DNA of 64,000 nt, taken from positions 2,239,001 through 2,303,000 of the forward strand of contig JAQIJC010000001.1 of assembly GCA_036946405.1 (NCBI GenBank). Reading direction: 5' to 3'. This document shows, piece after piece, positions 32,323 through 41,175 of this stretch. The position numbers and the translations under genes are program-made. The notes under the pieces were generated by a model. It did not search any database and was not told the origin of the DNA. It saw only the letters and a program-made list of their open reading frames with translations. The stretch is from Sphingomonas phyllosphaerae. GTDB taxonomy: Bacteria > Pseudomonadota > Alphaproteobacteria > Sphingomonadales > Sphingomonadaceae. Numbering within the stretch: position 1 is the first letter of the stretch; every line of letters starts with the position of its first letter.

Positions 32323-33432
32323 ATGAGCAAGCTACAGGACCTCAGCAACGCCGGCACCGCGGTGTGGCTGGACTTCGTCGACCGCAAGTTCCTCGAACAG
32401 GGCGGGCTCCAGAAGCTGGTCGACGAGGACGGGCTGACCGGTGTCACCTCCAACCCGACGATCTTCGAGAAAGCGATGGGCGCGGGCGACGCCTATGACG
32501 CCGGCTTTGCCGAGTTCGACAAGGCCAATCCGGGCGCCGAGCCGATGGCGCGCTACGAAGCGCAGGCGATCAAGGACATCCAGGCGGCGTGCGACACGCT
32601 GCGCCCGGTCTATGACCGGCTGGATGCCAAGGACGGCTATGTCAGCCTCGAAGTGTCGCCGTATCTGGCGCTGAAGGGGCCGGAAACCGCCGAGGAAGCC
32701 GAGCGGCTGTGGCAGGCGGTGGATCGTCCGAATCTGATGATCAAGATCCCCGGGACCGACGACGGCGTGCGCGCGATCCGCGACACGATCGCCAAGGGGA
32801 TCAACGTCAACGTGACATTGCTGTTCGGGGTCGAGGCGTACAAGAAGGTCGCCTATGCCTATGTCGAGGGACTTGAAGAGCGCGTCTCCAAGGACTTGCC
32901 GATCGAGCGCATCGCGAGCGTGGCGAGCTTCTTCGTCAGCCGGATCGACAGCAAGATCGACGACGCGATCGACGCCGGTCAGGGTGGCGATGAGGCCAAG
33001 GCGCTGAAGGGCAAGGTCGCGATCGCCAACGCCAAGCTGGCCTATGCCTGGTATCAGGAGTTCATCGCCTCGGATCGCTGGCAGAAGCTGGCGGCGAAGG
33101 GCGCGCAGCCGCAGCGGCTGCTGTGGGCGTCGACTGGCACCAAGAATCCGGACTATCCCGACACCTTGTATGTCGATGAACTGATCGGGCCGGAGACGGT
33201 CAACACGATGCCGCCGAAGACGATGGATGCGTTCCGCGACCATGGCACGGTGGCGCAGACCTTGACGCAGGACGTCGATGGCGCGCGGCATATGATCGCG
33301 GAGCAGGCGCGGCTCGGGCTCGATCTGGACGGTGTGACCAAGACGCTGGTCGACGAGGGGGTGGCGAGCTTCTCCAAGTCGTTCGACGATCTGTTGAAGG
33401 TGATCGGCGCGAAGCAGCCCGCGAACGCGTGA
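32323..33432 (+). CDS. tal: Transaldolase, TAL type
   Basis: A 369-residue enzyme moving three-carbon units in the pentose phosphate pathway. DEDGLTGVTSNPTIFEKAM, VSLEVSPYLA, NLMIKIPGTDDGVRAI (catalytic Lys of the Schiff base) and NVTLLFGVEAYKKVA are diagnostic. The length is that of the long bacterial type seen in actinobacteria and sphingomonads, here not fused to glucose-6-phosphate isomerase. GGGATCGGGATGAG gives a plausible start at 32323. Confidence 0.95.
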   Translation: MSKLQDLSNAGTAVWLDFVDRKFLEQGGLQKLVDEDGLTGVTSNPTIFEKAMGAGDAYDAGFAEFDKANPGAEPMARYEAQAIKDIQAACDTLRPVYDRLDAKDGYVSLEVSPYLALKGPETAEEAERLWQAVDRPNLMIKIPGTDDGVRAIRDTIAKGINVNVTLLFGVEAYKKVAYAYVEGLEERVSKDLPIERIASVASFFVSRIDSKIDDAIDAGQGGDEAKALKGKVAIANAKLAYAWYQEFIASDRWQKLAAKGAQPQRLLWASTGTKNPDYPDTLYVDELIGPETVNTMPPKTMDAFRDHGTVAQTLTQDVDGARHMIAEQARLGLDLDGVTKTLVDEGVASFSKSFDDLLKVIGAKQPANA

Positions 33433-33505
33433 TTTGCTGCGTGAGGGATGGGGTGGGGGTCGGTGACGGCCTCCGCCCTTCTTGTAACCGCTCGCCTCGA
33501 CCACA

Positions 33506-33621
33506 CCGTTCGTGCTGAGGAGCCATCGAGCGAAGTCGAGATGGCGTCTCGAAGCACTTATGTCGCGCAGCTCCTTCGAGACGGGGCTTCGACAGGCTCA
33601 GCCCCTCCTCAGAACGAACGG
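33506..33621. repeat. Dispersed palindromic repeat, family D
   Basis: Outer arms CCGTTCGTGCTGAGGAG and CTCCTCAGAACGAACGG are inverted. Inner parts read AGTCGAGATGGCGTCTCGAA and TTCGAGACGGGGCTTCGACA. Sequences of this kind occur widely in sphingomonads. It separates tal from the convergent thioesterase gene. Confidence 0.75.
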
Positions 33622-33642
33622 ATGGGTGGGCGTGCGAAAGAG

Positions 33643-34032
33643 CTACGCCAGAAACGGCGCAGCGATTTCCGGCGTGATCCGCAGCAGCCGCCCGGTCGCG
33701 CGGTCGAGCAGCGCCCAGGTCGTGACGCCCTCGACGCGCAGCTTGCCATCGGTGCCGAGGAAGCGGAAGTGGCGGTCGAAGCGCGCGCCGCGTGGCGGAT
33801 CGGGGACCCAGGTTTCGCCCGTAACGGTTTCGCCCTCCACGACATTGCCGCGATAGTCGATGACGTGGCGGGTAATCATCCAGACATAGGCCGCCTGATG
33901 CGCGGGCGGGGCGATCGCCGCCCAATGCGCGACCGACAGTTCCTGAATCCAGCGCACCCAGACGGCATTGTTGACGTGGCCGAGTTCGTCGATGTCGGCG
34001 GGTTGCGCGGTGAAGGTCTGCGTGAAGGTCAT
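33643..34032 (-). CDS. Acyl-CoA thioesterase (4HBT/YbgC type)
   Basis: A 129-residue hot-dog-fold protein. DIDELGHVNNAVWVRWIQEL is the typical motif in which the Asp/Asn near the helix start acts in hydrolysis. RHVIDYRGNVVEGETVTGET continues the strand pattern. The substrate is unknown. The start ATG at 34032 overlaps the stop of the DedA gene (ATGA), so it is the last gene of an oligopeptidase B-DedA-thioesterase transcript. Confidence 0.88.
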   Translation of the reverse strand: MTFTQTFTAQPADIDELGHVNNAVWVRWIQELSVAHWAAIAPPAHQAAYVWMITRHVIDYRGNVVEGETVTGETWVPDPPRGARFDRHFRFLGTDGKLRVEGVTTWALLDRATGRLLRITPEIAAPFLA

Positions 34033-34592
34033 GCGTGACGCGCCTTGTACCAGCGCCAGCCTGCGAAGGCGATGCCCGCCGCGAGCAGCGCGCCGACCGC
34101 CCACCACAGATGCCGGTCGGCGACGATCCGGCCGAGCAATTGCTCGAAGCCATGGCCGAACAGATAGCCGATCCCGGTGAACAGGATTGCCCAGCAGGTC
34201 GCCGACGCGCCGTTGACGATCGCGAAGCGCCTGGCGGAAACGCTGGTCGAGCCGATCGCGATCGGGCTGACGGTGCGCAGGCCATAAAGGAAGCGGAACG
34301 CGAAGATGAACGCGGTCGGGTGGCGCTCGAAGGCCGCGACCGCGCGCGCGAACGCGGGCTTGGCGCGCGCGGCGGCGATCCATTTGCGGTCGCGGAAATG
34401 CCGGCCGGCGTAGAACCAGCCTTGATCGGCGGTGTAGGAGCCGAGCCCGGCGGCGAGCATCGCGAATGGCAGCGACAGCAGCCCTTTGTGCGCGAGGATG
34501 CCGCCCGCCATCACTGCGGCCTCGCCCTCCAGCGCCGCGCCGGCGAACAGCGCGGCGAGGCCATAACGCGCGACGATCGCCTCGATCGTCAT
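34029..34592 (-). CDS. DedA family membrane protein
   Basis: A 187-residue integral membrane protein. EGEAAVMAGGILAHKG and the conserved arginine-containing FAFRFLYGLRTVSPIAIG are characteristic of DedA/SNARE-associated proteins. These act in membrane lipid flipping and envelope homeostasis. About five hydrophobic segments can be seen. ATG at 34592 (MTIEAIVARYG) is preferred to the frame at 34637. Seven bases separate it from oligopeptidase B upstream. Confidence 0.88.
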   Translation of the reverse strand: MTIEAIVARYGLAALFAGAALEGEAAVMAGGILAHKGLLSLPFAMLAAGLGSYTADQGWFYAGRHFRDRKWIAAARAKPAFARAVAAFERHPTAFIFAFRFLYGLRTVSPIAIGSTSVSARRFAIVNGASATCWAILFTGIGYLFGHGFEQLLGRIVADRHLWWAVGALLAAGIAFAGWRWYKARHA

Positions 34593-34599
34593 GCCGCGG

Positions 34600-36696
34600 T
34601 CACGGCTCCACGCCCAATTGCCACAACACGAAGGCATGTTCCTCGGCGGCTTCGCGCAGGCTCTCGAACCGACCCGACTTGCCGCCGTGGCCGGCGCCCA
34701 TGTTGGTCTTGAGCAGCAGGAGGTTGGCGTCGGTCTTCGTGGCGCGCAGCTTCGCGGCCCATTTGGCGGGCTCCCAATAGGTCACGCGCGGATCGTTGAG
34801 CCCGCCCGAGATGAAGAGTGGCGGATAATCCTGTGACCTTATATTGTCATAGGGGGAATAGCTGCGGATCAATTCGAAGGCCGCCGGGTCCTCGATCGGG
34901 TTGCCCCATTCCGGCCATTCGCCGGGCGTCAGCGGCAGCGTCTCGTCAAGCATCGTATTGAGCACGTCGACGAACGGGACGTCGGCGATCACCGCGCCCC
35001 ACAGCTGCGGATCGGAGTTGACCACCGCGCCCATCAGCTCGCCGCCCGCCGAGCGGCCGGCGATCGCGATCCGTCCAGCGCTGGTCCAGCCCTGTTCGAC
35101 CAATCCCTTCGCAACGTCCACGAAGTCGTTGAATGTATTGACACGCTTCTCGAGCTTGCCGTCACGATACCATTGCTGGCCGAGGTCGTCGCCGCCGCGG
35201 ATGTGTGCGATGGCATAAGCGAAGCCGCGGTCGAGCAGGCTGAGGATCCCTGTCGAGAAGCCCGGCGGGATCGCATGGCCGTAGGCGCCATAGGCGTAGA
35301 GGAACAACGGCCGCGAACCGTCGCGCGGGAAGTCGCGCGGGTAGACGATCGACACCGGGACCGCGGTGCCGTCGCGCGCGGTGATCTTCAGCCGCTGCGT
35401 ATCGTATTTCGCCGCGTCATAGCCGCTGGGGATCTCCTGCACCTTCAGCGTGGTGAGCGCGCCGGTCGCGGTGTCATAATCGTAGACGGTGCCGGGCGTT
35501 ACCATCGACTCATAGCCGAGACGAAGAACCGTCTGATCATATTCGGGATTATCGCCGAGGCCCGCGGCGTAGCTCGCTTCGGGGAAGGCGATGCGGCGCG
35601 GGGCGGCGGCGGGGTCGTAGGCGTGGATCTCGATCTGGTCGAGCCCGTCCTCGCGGCCCTCGACGATGAAGAAGTCGCGGAAACATTCGACCCCGGTCAT
35701 GTAGAAATGCGGGCTGGGCGCGATCCGCTCGGTCCATTCGCTGGGCGCGGTAATCGGCGCGGTGACCAGCCGCCACATCGGATCGATGTCGTTGGTGTGG
35801 ATGAACAACGTGTCGCCGTGCGTGTCGACGTCATATTCGCGGCCGGGCTGGCGCGGCGCGATCAGGATCGGCGCGGCGAAGGGGTCGTCGGCGGGGTAGA
35901 GCCGGATCTCGCTGGTGTCGTGGCTGCTGGCGACGAGCGCGATCCACTTGCGGTCGCTGGTCTGGCTGACGCCGACCGAGAAGACCGGATCGTCCTCATA
36001 ATAGAGCGTCACGTCGTCGGCGCTGGAGGTGCCGAGGCGATGGAATTTGATCGTGCGCGTGCGCCACTGGTCGTCGGTGAGGCCGTAGAGGATGCCGCTG
36101 CCATCGCTGGTGAAGACGATGTTGCCGATCGTGCCCTCGATCGACGTATCACCCCATTTGCCGGCGGCGGACTCGATCGTCTCCGGCGCATCGGTGGCAC
36201 CGTTCAGGCTCTTGAAGCGGATCGTATAGCGTTCCGATCCATCGTCGTCGGTCGAATAGGCGAGCAGGGTGCCATCCTCGCTGATCGACAGTGCGCCGAG
36301 CCGGAAATATTCCTTGCCCTCGGCCAGCGCCGGTTCGTCGAGCAGCAATTCGTCGGGGCCGCCCGCGACCGGCCTGCGCCACCATTTGCGATACTGGCCG
36401 CCGGTTTCGAACGCGGTCCAGTAGAGATGGTCGCCATCCTTCTGCGGGACGCTGCTCTCGTCCTCCTTGATGCGCCCCTTCATCTCTTCGTAGAGCCGGT
36501 CGACCAGCGGGCGGTGCGGTGCCATCTGCGCCTCAAACCAGGCGTTCTCTTCCTCGAGATAGGCGAGCACGTCCTGGTCGGTGACGTCGGGGTAGTTCGG
36601 ATCCTTCAGCCACGCCCAGGGATCGTCGATCGTGATGCCATGCATCGTGAAGCTATGCGGGCGGGTGGCGGCGACGGGGGGCATAGGTTCGGTCAT
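34600..36696 (-). CDS. ptrB: Oligopeptidase B, S9 family
   Basis: A 698-residue prolyl-oligopeptidase-family enzyme that cleaves short peptides after basic residues in the cytoplasm. The N-terminal propeller begins HGITIDDPWAWLKDPNYPDV. The catalytic domain has AYGAYGHAIPPGFSTG, then IRGGDDLGQQWYRDGK, the nucleophile in IAGRSAGGELMG, the Asp in GGLNDPRVTYWEPAKW and the His in MGAGHGGKSGRFE. All three catalytic residues are present. No signal peptide is visible. The start at 36696 is supported by conserved residues soon after it. Confidence 0.94.
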   Translation of the reverse strand: MTEPMPPVAATRPHSFTMHGITIDDPWAWLKDPNYPDVTDQDVLAYLEEENAWFEAQMAPHRPLVDRLYEEMKGRIKEDESSVPQKDGDHLYWTAFETGGQYRKWWRRPVAGGPDELLLDEPALAEGKEYFRLGALSISEDGTLLAYSTDDDGSERYTIRFKSLNGATDAPETIESAAGKWGDTSIEGTIGNIVFTSDGSGILYGLTDDQWRTRTIKFHRLGTSSADDVTLYYEDDPVFSVGVSQTSDRKWIALVASSHDTSEIRLYPADDPFAAPILIAPRQPGREYDVDTHGDTLFIHTNDIDPMWRLVTAPITAPSEWTERIAPSPHFYMTGVECFRDFFIVEGREDGLDQIEIHAYDPAAAPRRIAFPEASYAAGLGDNPEYDQTVLRLGYESMVTPGTVYDYDTATGALTTLKVQEIPSGYDAAKYDTQRLKITARDGTAVPVSIVYPRDFPRDGSRPLFLYAYGAYGHAIPPGFSTGILSLLDRGFAYAIAHIRGGDDLGQQWYRDGKLEKRVNTFNDFVDVAKGLVEQGWTSAGRIAIAGRSAGGELMGAVVNSDPQLWGAVIADVPFVDVLNTMLDETLPLTPGEWPEWGNPIEDPAAFELIRSYSPYDNIRSQDYPPLFISGGLNDPRVTYWEPAKWAAKLRATKTDANLLLLKTNMGAGHGGKSGRFESLREAAEEHAFVLWQLGVEP

Positions 36697-36772
36697 AGGC
36701 GCTTCCTAACGCGCGATATTGCCAAACGTCACCCTCTTGTCGGCACGCGCGGCACGGCGCACATCGCGCGGC

Positions 36773-37576
36773 ATGAGCGTCGTCACCCGTTTTGCGCCTT
36801 CGCCGACCGGACGGCTGCACATGGGTCACGCGTTTTCGGCGATCCGGGCGCACGATTTCGCGCGAGAGCGCGGAGGGCAATTCCTGCTGCGGATCGAGGA
36901 TATCGACGGAACGCGCAGCCGGCCGGAGCATGTCGCAACGATCGTCGACGACCTGCGCTGGCTGGGGCTGACGTGGGACGGGGCGGTGACATTCCAGTCG
37001 GCGCGGCTGGATGTTTATGCCGCCGTGCTTGAGCAATTGCGTGAGCTGCGGCTGCTATATCGTTGTTATTGCACGCGTGCGGAGATCGCCGAGGCGCTGA
37101 GTGCGCCGCATGGGGCGGTGGCGGCCTATCCGGGAACGTGCCGTGATGCACCGGAGCGTGACGCGCCGCATTGCTGGCGGCTCGATATGGCGGCGGCGGT
37201 GGCGCGCTGCGGCGACCTGTCGTGGTCCGATCACGGGCGAGTGGTGGCGAACGGAGCGCTGGCGCAGGGCGACGTGGTGCTGGCGCGCAAGGATGCGCCG
37301 GCGAGCTATCATCTGGCGGTGACGGTCGACGATGCTGCGCAAGGCGTGACGGATGTGGTGCGCGGGCGCGACCTGTTCGCGGCGACGCATGTGCACCGCG
37401 TGTTGCAGGCGCTGCTGGGGCTGCCGGTGCCGCGCTGGTGGCATCACGATTTGCTCGTCGGGGCGGATGGCGCGCGGCTGGCGAAGCGGCATGGTGCGCC
37501 GACGCTCGCGGCGCTGCGCGAGGCGAGGGTGGATGGGCGCGAGGTCGCGGCCAGGTTGCGGGCGGGGGCGGTATAG
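36773..37576 (+). CDS. gluQ: Glutamyl-Q tRNA(Asp) synthetase
   Basis: A 267-residue GluRS-like protein without the anticodon-binding domain. It attaches glutamate to queuosine in the anticodon of tRNA-Asp. TRFAPSPTGRLHMGHAFSAI is the HIGH region, DGARLAKRHGAP is the KMSKS counterpart, and RCYCTRAEI with AYPGTCRDA provides the Cys/Cys/Tyr/Cys zinc site of GluQRS. The start at 36773 (MSVVTRF) gives the usual length. It is divergent from the oligopeptidase gene. Confidence 0.94.
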   Translation: MSVVTRFAPSPTGRLHMGHAFSAIRAHDFARERGGQFLLRIEDIDGTRSRPEHVATIVDDLRWLGLTWDGAVTFQSARLDVYAAVLEQLRELRLLYRCYCTRAEIAEALSAPHGAVAAYPGTCRDAPERDAPHCWRLDMAAAVARCGDLSWSDHGRVVANGALAQGDVVLARKDAPASYHLAVTVDDAAQGVTDVVRGRDLFAATHVHRVLQALLGLPVPRWWHHDLLVGADGARLAKRHGAPTLAALREARVDGREVAARLRAGAV

Positions 37577-37650
37577 CGCCCGCCGCCGGGTTCGCCGTTG
37601 GTAGGGAGCCATGGCGGGTGGAGGAACACTCACAACTCGCCATGTGCACC

Positions 37651-37782
37651 GTCGCCCCTGCGAAGGCAGGGGCCTATGGCTGTGTCGGCTTGGTGGACGG
37701 CTCGACACATTGAGCGAGGCGTGTGTGTCAGCCTTTCTCCTTGACGCGACAGACATGGGCCCCTGCCTGCGCCGGGGGCGAC
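37651..37782. repeat. Dispersed palindromic repeat, family C, in a 349-base gap
   Basis: Arms GTCGCCCCTGCGAAGGCAGG (then GGCC) and GGGCCCCTGCCTGCGCCGGG (then GGCGAC) enclose a centre with TGTGTCAGCC and CGACAGACATG. The gap 37577-37925 holds this repeat, a half copy at 37855 and no gene. No cobalamin riboswitch-like structure was recognised in it. Confidence 0.8.
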
Positions 37783-37854
37783 GGGATTGGATGCGGCGAT
37801 GTGTCCGGCGGCAGATGGCGAGTGGAGTAGCGTTGAAACCTTCCGGCGCGCGCC

Positions 37855-37881
37855 GTTGCCCCCGCCCTCGCAGGGGCGACG
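37855..37881. repeat. Half copy of a family C repeat
   Basis: TTGCCCCCGCCCTCGCAGGG (then GCGACGG) resembles one arm of the family C palindrome, joined to a short mismatched partner. It lies about 70 bases downstream of the complete copy. Confidence 0.5.
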
Positions 37882-37925
37882 GGATGGCCATTGCCGTTTG
37901 CGCCGCCGCGTCTTAGCATCGGTTC

Positions 37926-38153
37926 ATGAATACCTTCCTCGTCATCCTGCTGGTCGCGGCGATGATCGCCACGGTGGTCGCGCTGGTGCGCGGCATCGTC
38001 TCGTTCCTCCAGAGCGCCTCGGCCGAGGCGCGCGGTGAGGGGCCGACCGCGGCGCAGCTCAAATCGAACCGGATGATGCAGATGCGCATCTTCTATCAGA
38101 CGCTGGCGGTGCTGATCGTCGTCGTGCTCCTGTTCGCCGCCGGGCGTAATTGA
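37926..38153 (+). CDS. HIG1-domain/twin transmembrane small protein
   Basis: A 75-residue protein with two hydrophobic helices (about residues 3-27 and 55-71). The intervening QLKSNRMMQMRIFYQTLAVL matches the HIG1-type motif of bacterial twin-transmembrane proteins. Mitochondrial members associate with cytochrome oxidase complexes; the bacterial role is unclear. Its TGA overlaps the ATG of the next gene by one base, so it is coupled to the adenosyltransferase. Confidence 0.75.
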   Translation: MNTFLVILLVAAMIATVVALVRGIVSFLQSASAEARGEGPTAAQLKSNRMMQMRIFYQTLAVLIVVVLLFAAGRN

Positions 38154-38710
38154 TGGTCCGGCTCAATCGCATCTACACGCGGACCGGCGACGACGGCACG
38201 ACCGGGCTGTCGGACGGAAGCCGCATCGCCAAGACCGACGCGCGGATGCAGGCGATCGGCGACGTCGACGAGGCGAACAGCGCGATCGGGGTGGCGATCG
38301 CCGGGCTGGGCTACGCTGCCTTGGTCGAGCAGCTGACCCGGGTGCAGAACGATCTGTTCGATCTCGGCGCCGATCTCGCGACGCCGGGCGACGACTATGA
38401 ACCCGGCGAGATGACGCTGCGGATCGTGCCCGCGCAGGTCGCGCGGCTGGAAGCGGAGATCGACGCACTCAACGAACATGTCCCGCCGCTGACCAGCTTC
38501 GTGCTGCCCGGCGGCGCGGCGGCGGCGCTGCATCTCGCGCGCGCGATCGTGCGGCGTGCGGAGCGGTCGGCGGTCGCGCTGGCACCGCATGTCAATCCGC
38601 AGGCGTTGATCTATCTGAACCGCCTGTCGGATTTTCTTTTCGTCGCCTGCCGATCGGTGAACCTTAACGCAGGTGGGGACGTTCTGTGGGTAGCAGGGGC
38701 AAACCGATAA
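38153..38710 (+). CDS. Cob(I)yrinic acid a,c-diamide adenosyltransferase, PduO type
   Basis: A 185-residue ATP:cob(I)alamin adenosyltransferase that makes coenzyme B12. RIYTRTGDDGTTGLSDGSR at the N-terminus is the ATP-binding hallmark, and VRRAERSAVAL and NRLSDFLFVACR are the conserved C-terminal helices. TTG at 38150 is a possible but unneeded start, since ATG at 38153 fits the family. It is followed by the ergothioneine genes after 53 bases, with a GCAGGAGG site for egtB. Confidence 0.94.
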   Translation: MVRLNRIYTRTGDDGTTGLSDGSRIAKTDARMQAIGDVDEANSAIGVAIAGLGYAALVEQLTRVQNDLFDLGADLATPGDDYEPGEMTLRIVPAQVARLEAEIDALNEHVPPLTSFVLPGGAAAALHLARAIVRRAERSAVALAPHVNPQALIYLNRLSDFLFVACRSVNLNAGGDVLWVAGANR

Positions 38711-38763
38711 CATAGGCAGTCCCGTGCGCGCCCGATCTCCCGGGCGGCTGCAGGAGGACGACC

Positions 38764-40023
38764 ATGGAAGCGCTCCCCCGGCTCGACGCCGGGACCGACC
38801 CGCTGGTGCGGCGCTATGCGCAGGTGCGGCGGTTGAGCGAGGCGCTGGTCGCCCCGCTGTCCGATGCCGATGCCACCGTCCAGTCGATGGACGACGCCTC
38901 GCCGGCGAAATGGCATCTGGCGCATACGACGTGGTTCTTTGAGACGTTCGTGCTGCGCGACCATGTGCCCGGCTATGCGCTGCACGACGCGCGCTTTCCG
39001 TTCCTGTTCAACAGCTATTACGAGGCCGAAGGGCGACGGCACGCGCGCGGGCGACGCGGAATGATTACCCGGCCGACGCTGGACGAGGTGCTGGCGTATC
39101 GCCGCGCCGTCGATGTTGCTTTGCTGGAGGCGTTTGCGACGTTGCCGGCGGCGGCGCTCGAGCTGATTGCGCTGGGCTGCCATCACGAGGAGCAGCATCA
39201 GGAGTTGCTCGTCACCGACGTGCTGCATCTCTTTTCGGAGAACCCGCTGGAGCCGGCGGTGTGGTCCCCCGAGCGCAAGGTGCCGGTCGCGATGCCGGGG
39301 CCGGTCGCGTGGATCGAGAGCGGCGAGCGCGTGGTCGAGGTCGGGCATAATGGCAGCGGCTTCGCGTTCGATTGTGAGGGGCCGCGGCATCGCACCCTGT
39401 TGCTCCCCCATGCGATCGCCGACCGGACTGTCACCAACGGCGAATGGGCGGCATTCATCGCCGATGGCGGCTATCGCGACGCGCGGCTTTGGCTGTCGGA
39501 CGGCTGGGCATGGGTGCAGCGCGAGCGCGTCGGCGCGCCGCTCTATTGGGAGCATCGCGAGGGAGCGTGGACGCGCTTCGGGCTCGACGGGCGGCGGGCT
39601 GTCGATCCGGCGGCGCCGGTGACGCACGTCAGCTTCTACGAGGCGGATGCCTTTGCGAGCTGGGCCGGCGCGCGGCTGCCGACTGAGTTCGAATGGGAGG
39701 CCGCCGCCGCAGCGCATGACGCGAGCGCGGGCAACCAGCTCGACGGCGCGGGCGCGATCGAGCCGCGACCGTCCGCGGGCGGGCCGGCGTTCTTCGGCGA
39801 CGTGTGGGAATGGACCGGGTCGGCCTATCGCCCATACCCCGGTTTTCACCCGGTCGGAGGCGCGGTCGGCGAATATAACGGCAAGTTCATGAACGGGCAG
39901 TTCGTGCTGCGCGGCGGCAGCTGCGCGACGCCGCGCGGCCATGCGCGCGCCTGCTATCGCAACTTCTTCTACCCGCACCAGCGCTGGCAATTCACCGGCG
40001 TGCGGTTGGCAAAGGACCTTTGA
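38764..40023 (+). CDS. egtB: Ergothioneine biosynthesis sulfoxide synthase EgtB
   Basis: A 419-residue non-heme iron enzyme. It couples hercynine to a thiol donor (gamma-glutamylcysteine or cysteine) with oxygen. The N-terminal DinB domain supplies three His iron ligands, His51 (KWHLAHTTWFFE) and His141/His145 (CHHEEQHQELL). The C-terminal FGE-sulfatase domain has HVSFYEADAFASWAGARLPT, EFEWEAAA and FGDVWEWTGSAY. RGGSCATPRGHARACYRNFF is near the end. The stop overlaps the egtD start by one base. Confidence 0.96.
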   Translation: MEALPRLDAGTDPLVRRYAQVRRLSEALVAPLSDADATVQSMDDASPAKWHLAHTTWFFETFVLRDHVPGYALHDARFPFLFNSYYEAEGRRHARGRRGMITRPTLDEVLAYRRAVDVALLEAFATLPAAALELIALGCHHEEQHQELLVTDVLHLFSENPLEPAVWSPERKVPVAMPGPVAWIESGERVVEVGHNGSGFAFDCEGPRHRTLLLPHAIADRTVTNGEWAAFIADGGYRDARLWLSDGWAWVQRERVGAPLYWEHREGAWTRFGLDGRRAVDPAAPVTHVSFYEADAFASWAGARLPTEFEWEAAAAAHDASAGNQLDGAGAIEPRPSAGGPAFFGDVWEWTGSAYRPYPGFHPVGGAVGEYNGKFMNGQFVLRGGSCATPRGHARACYRNFFYPHQRWQFTGVRLAKDL

Positions 40024-41000
40024 TGCTGAAGCCTGAGATCGAGGACGGGCAGGTGACGCTCGCCGACCCGCAGTTCCGCGCCGACGTGCTCGCCGGGCTG
40101 GAACGCCGCCCGCGCGCGATCCCGGCACGGTGGTTCTACGATCATCGCGGGTCGGAACTGTTCGAGCAGATCACCGATTTGCCTGAATATTATCCGACGC
40201 GGACCGAGACCGCGCTGCTCGAGGGGCTGTGCCCCGAGTTGCGCGAGATCGTCGGCGAGGGGCGCGCGGTGGTCGAGTTCGGGTCGGGATCGTCGACCAA
40301 GACCCCGATCGTGCTGCGCTGCGTGAAGCCGTCGTCGTACGTGCCGATCGACATTTCGGGCGACTTCCTGCGGCAGTCGGCGCGCGAGCTGTCGGATGCG
40401 TTTCCCGAGTTACTGGTGCTGCCGTTCGAGGCCGATTTCACCCGCCCGCTGACCTTGCCGCATACGATCAGCGCTGCGCCGAAGCTGGGGTTCTTTCCGG
40501 GATCGACGATCGGCAACCTGATTCCGCTGGCGGCGATCGACCTGCTGCGTGCGATGCGTTCGTCGCTCGGGGAGGGCGCGATGCTGCTGATCGGGATGGA
40601 CCGGATCAAGGACCCGGCGGTGCTGATCCCGGCCTATGACGATGCGCAGGGCGTGACCGCGGCGTTCAACCGCAACCTGCTTGAGCGGATCAATCGCGAG
40701 CTGGACGGGACGCTGCCGGTCGACGCCTTCGCGCACGAGGCGCGCTGGAACGACGATCGCGCTCGGATCGAGATGCATCTGGTCGCGACTCGCGATGTCG
40801 CCTTCACGGTCGAGGGGCGCGAGTTTTCGATCGCGACGGGCGAGTCGATCCATACCGAGAACAGCCACAAATACGGCGAGCGTGACGCGCGCATCCTGCT
40901 GCGCGCGGGCGGGTGGACGCCGGTGCGCGAATGGACCGATGCCGAGGGCAAGTTCGCGGTGATCCTCGCCGAGGCGCAGCCTGAGCGGCCGGCGCCGTAG
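40023..41000 (+). CDS. egtD: L-histidine N-alpha-methyltransferase EgtD
   Basis: A 325-residue enzyme that trimethylates histidine to hercynine with SAM. RWFYDHRGSELFEQITDLPE and YYPTRTE are strongly conserved. EFGSGSSTKTPIVLR is the SAM loop. The His-binding region includes FFPGSTIGNL and GMDRIKDP, and IHTENSHKYGE lies near the C-terminus. The ATG at 40023 overlaps egtB. The two enzymes suffice for ergothioneine except for the final C-S lyase (EgtE), which is not seen here. Confidence 0.96.
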   Translation: MLKPEIEDGQVTLADPQFRADVLAGLERRPRAIPARWFYDHRGSELFEQITDLPEYYPTRTETALLEGLCPELREIVGEGRAVVEFGSGSSTKTPIVLRCVKPSSYVPIDISGDFLRQSARELSDAFPELLVLPFEADFTRPLTLPHTISAAPKLGFFPGSTIGNLIPLAAIDLLRAMRSSLGEGAMLLIGMDRIKDPAVLIPAYDDAQGVTAAFNRNLLERINRELDGTLPVDAFAHEARWNDDRARIEMHLVATRDVAFTVEGREFSIATGESIHTENSHKYGERDARILLRAGGWTPVREWTDAEGKFAVILAEAQPERPAP

Positions 41001-41025
41001 CGCCATTGAGGAGGACACACACCTC

Positions 41026-41156
41026 GTCGCCCCTGCGCAGGCAGGGGCCTATGTCTGTCTCGGCTTGGTGAGGCATTTGACACAGGCACGTTGGGTCGTG
41101 TGTCACTTGGCTCGACGCATGATACAGCCATGGGCCCCTGCCTGCGCAGGGGCGAC
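41026..41156. repeat. Dispersed palindromic repeat, family C
   Basis: Arms GTCGCCCCTGCGCAGGCAGG (then GGCC) and GGGCCCCTGCCTGCGCAGGG (then GCGAC) flank a centre with TGACACAGGC and GATACAGCCATG. It lies between convergent genes egtD and GNAT. Confidence 0.8.
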
Positions 41157-41175
41157 GGCTTGATCGACGGTGACG

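Noticed and set aside
37577..37925. Cobalamin riboswitch upstream of the adenosyltransferase
   Set aside because: The gap consists of repeat sequence, and I could not find a B12-box-like element; the gene also has another gene directly in front.
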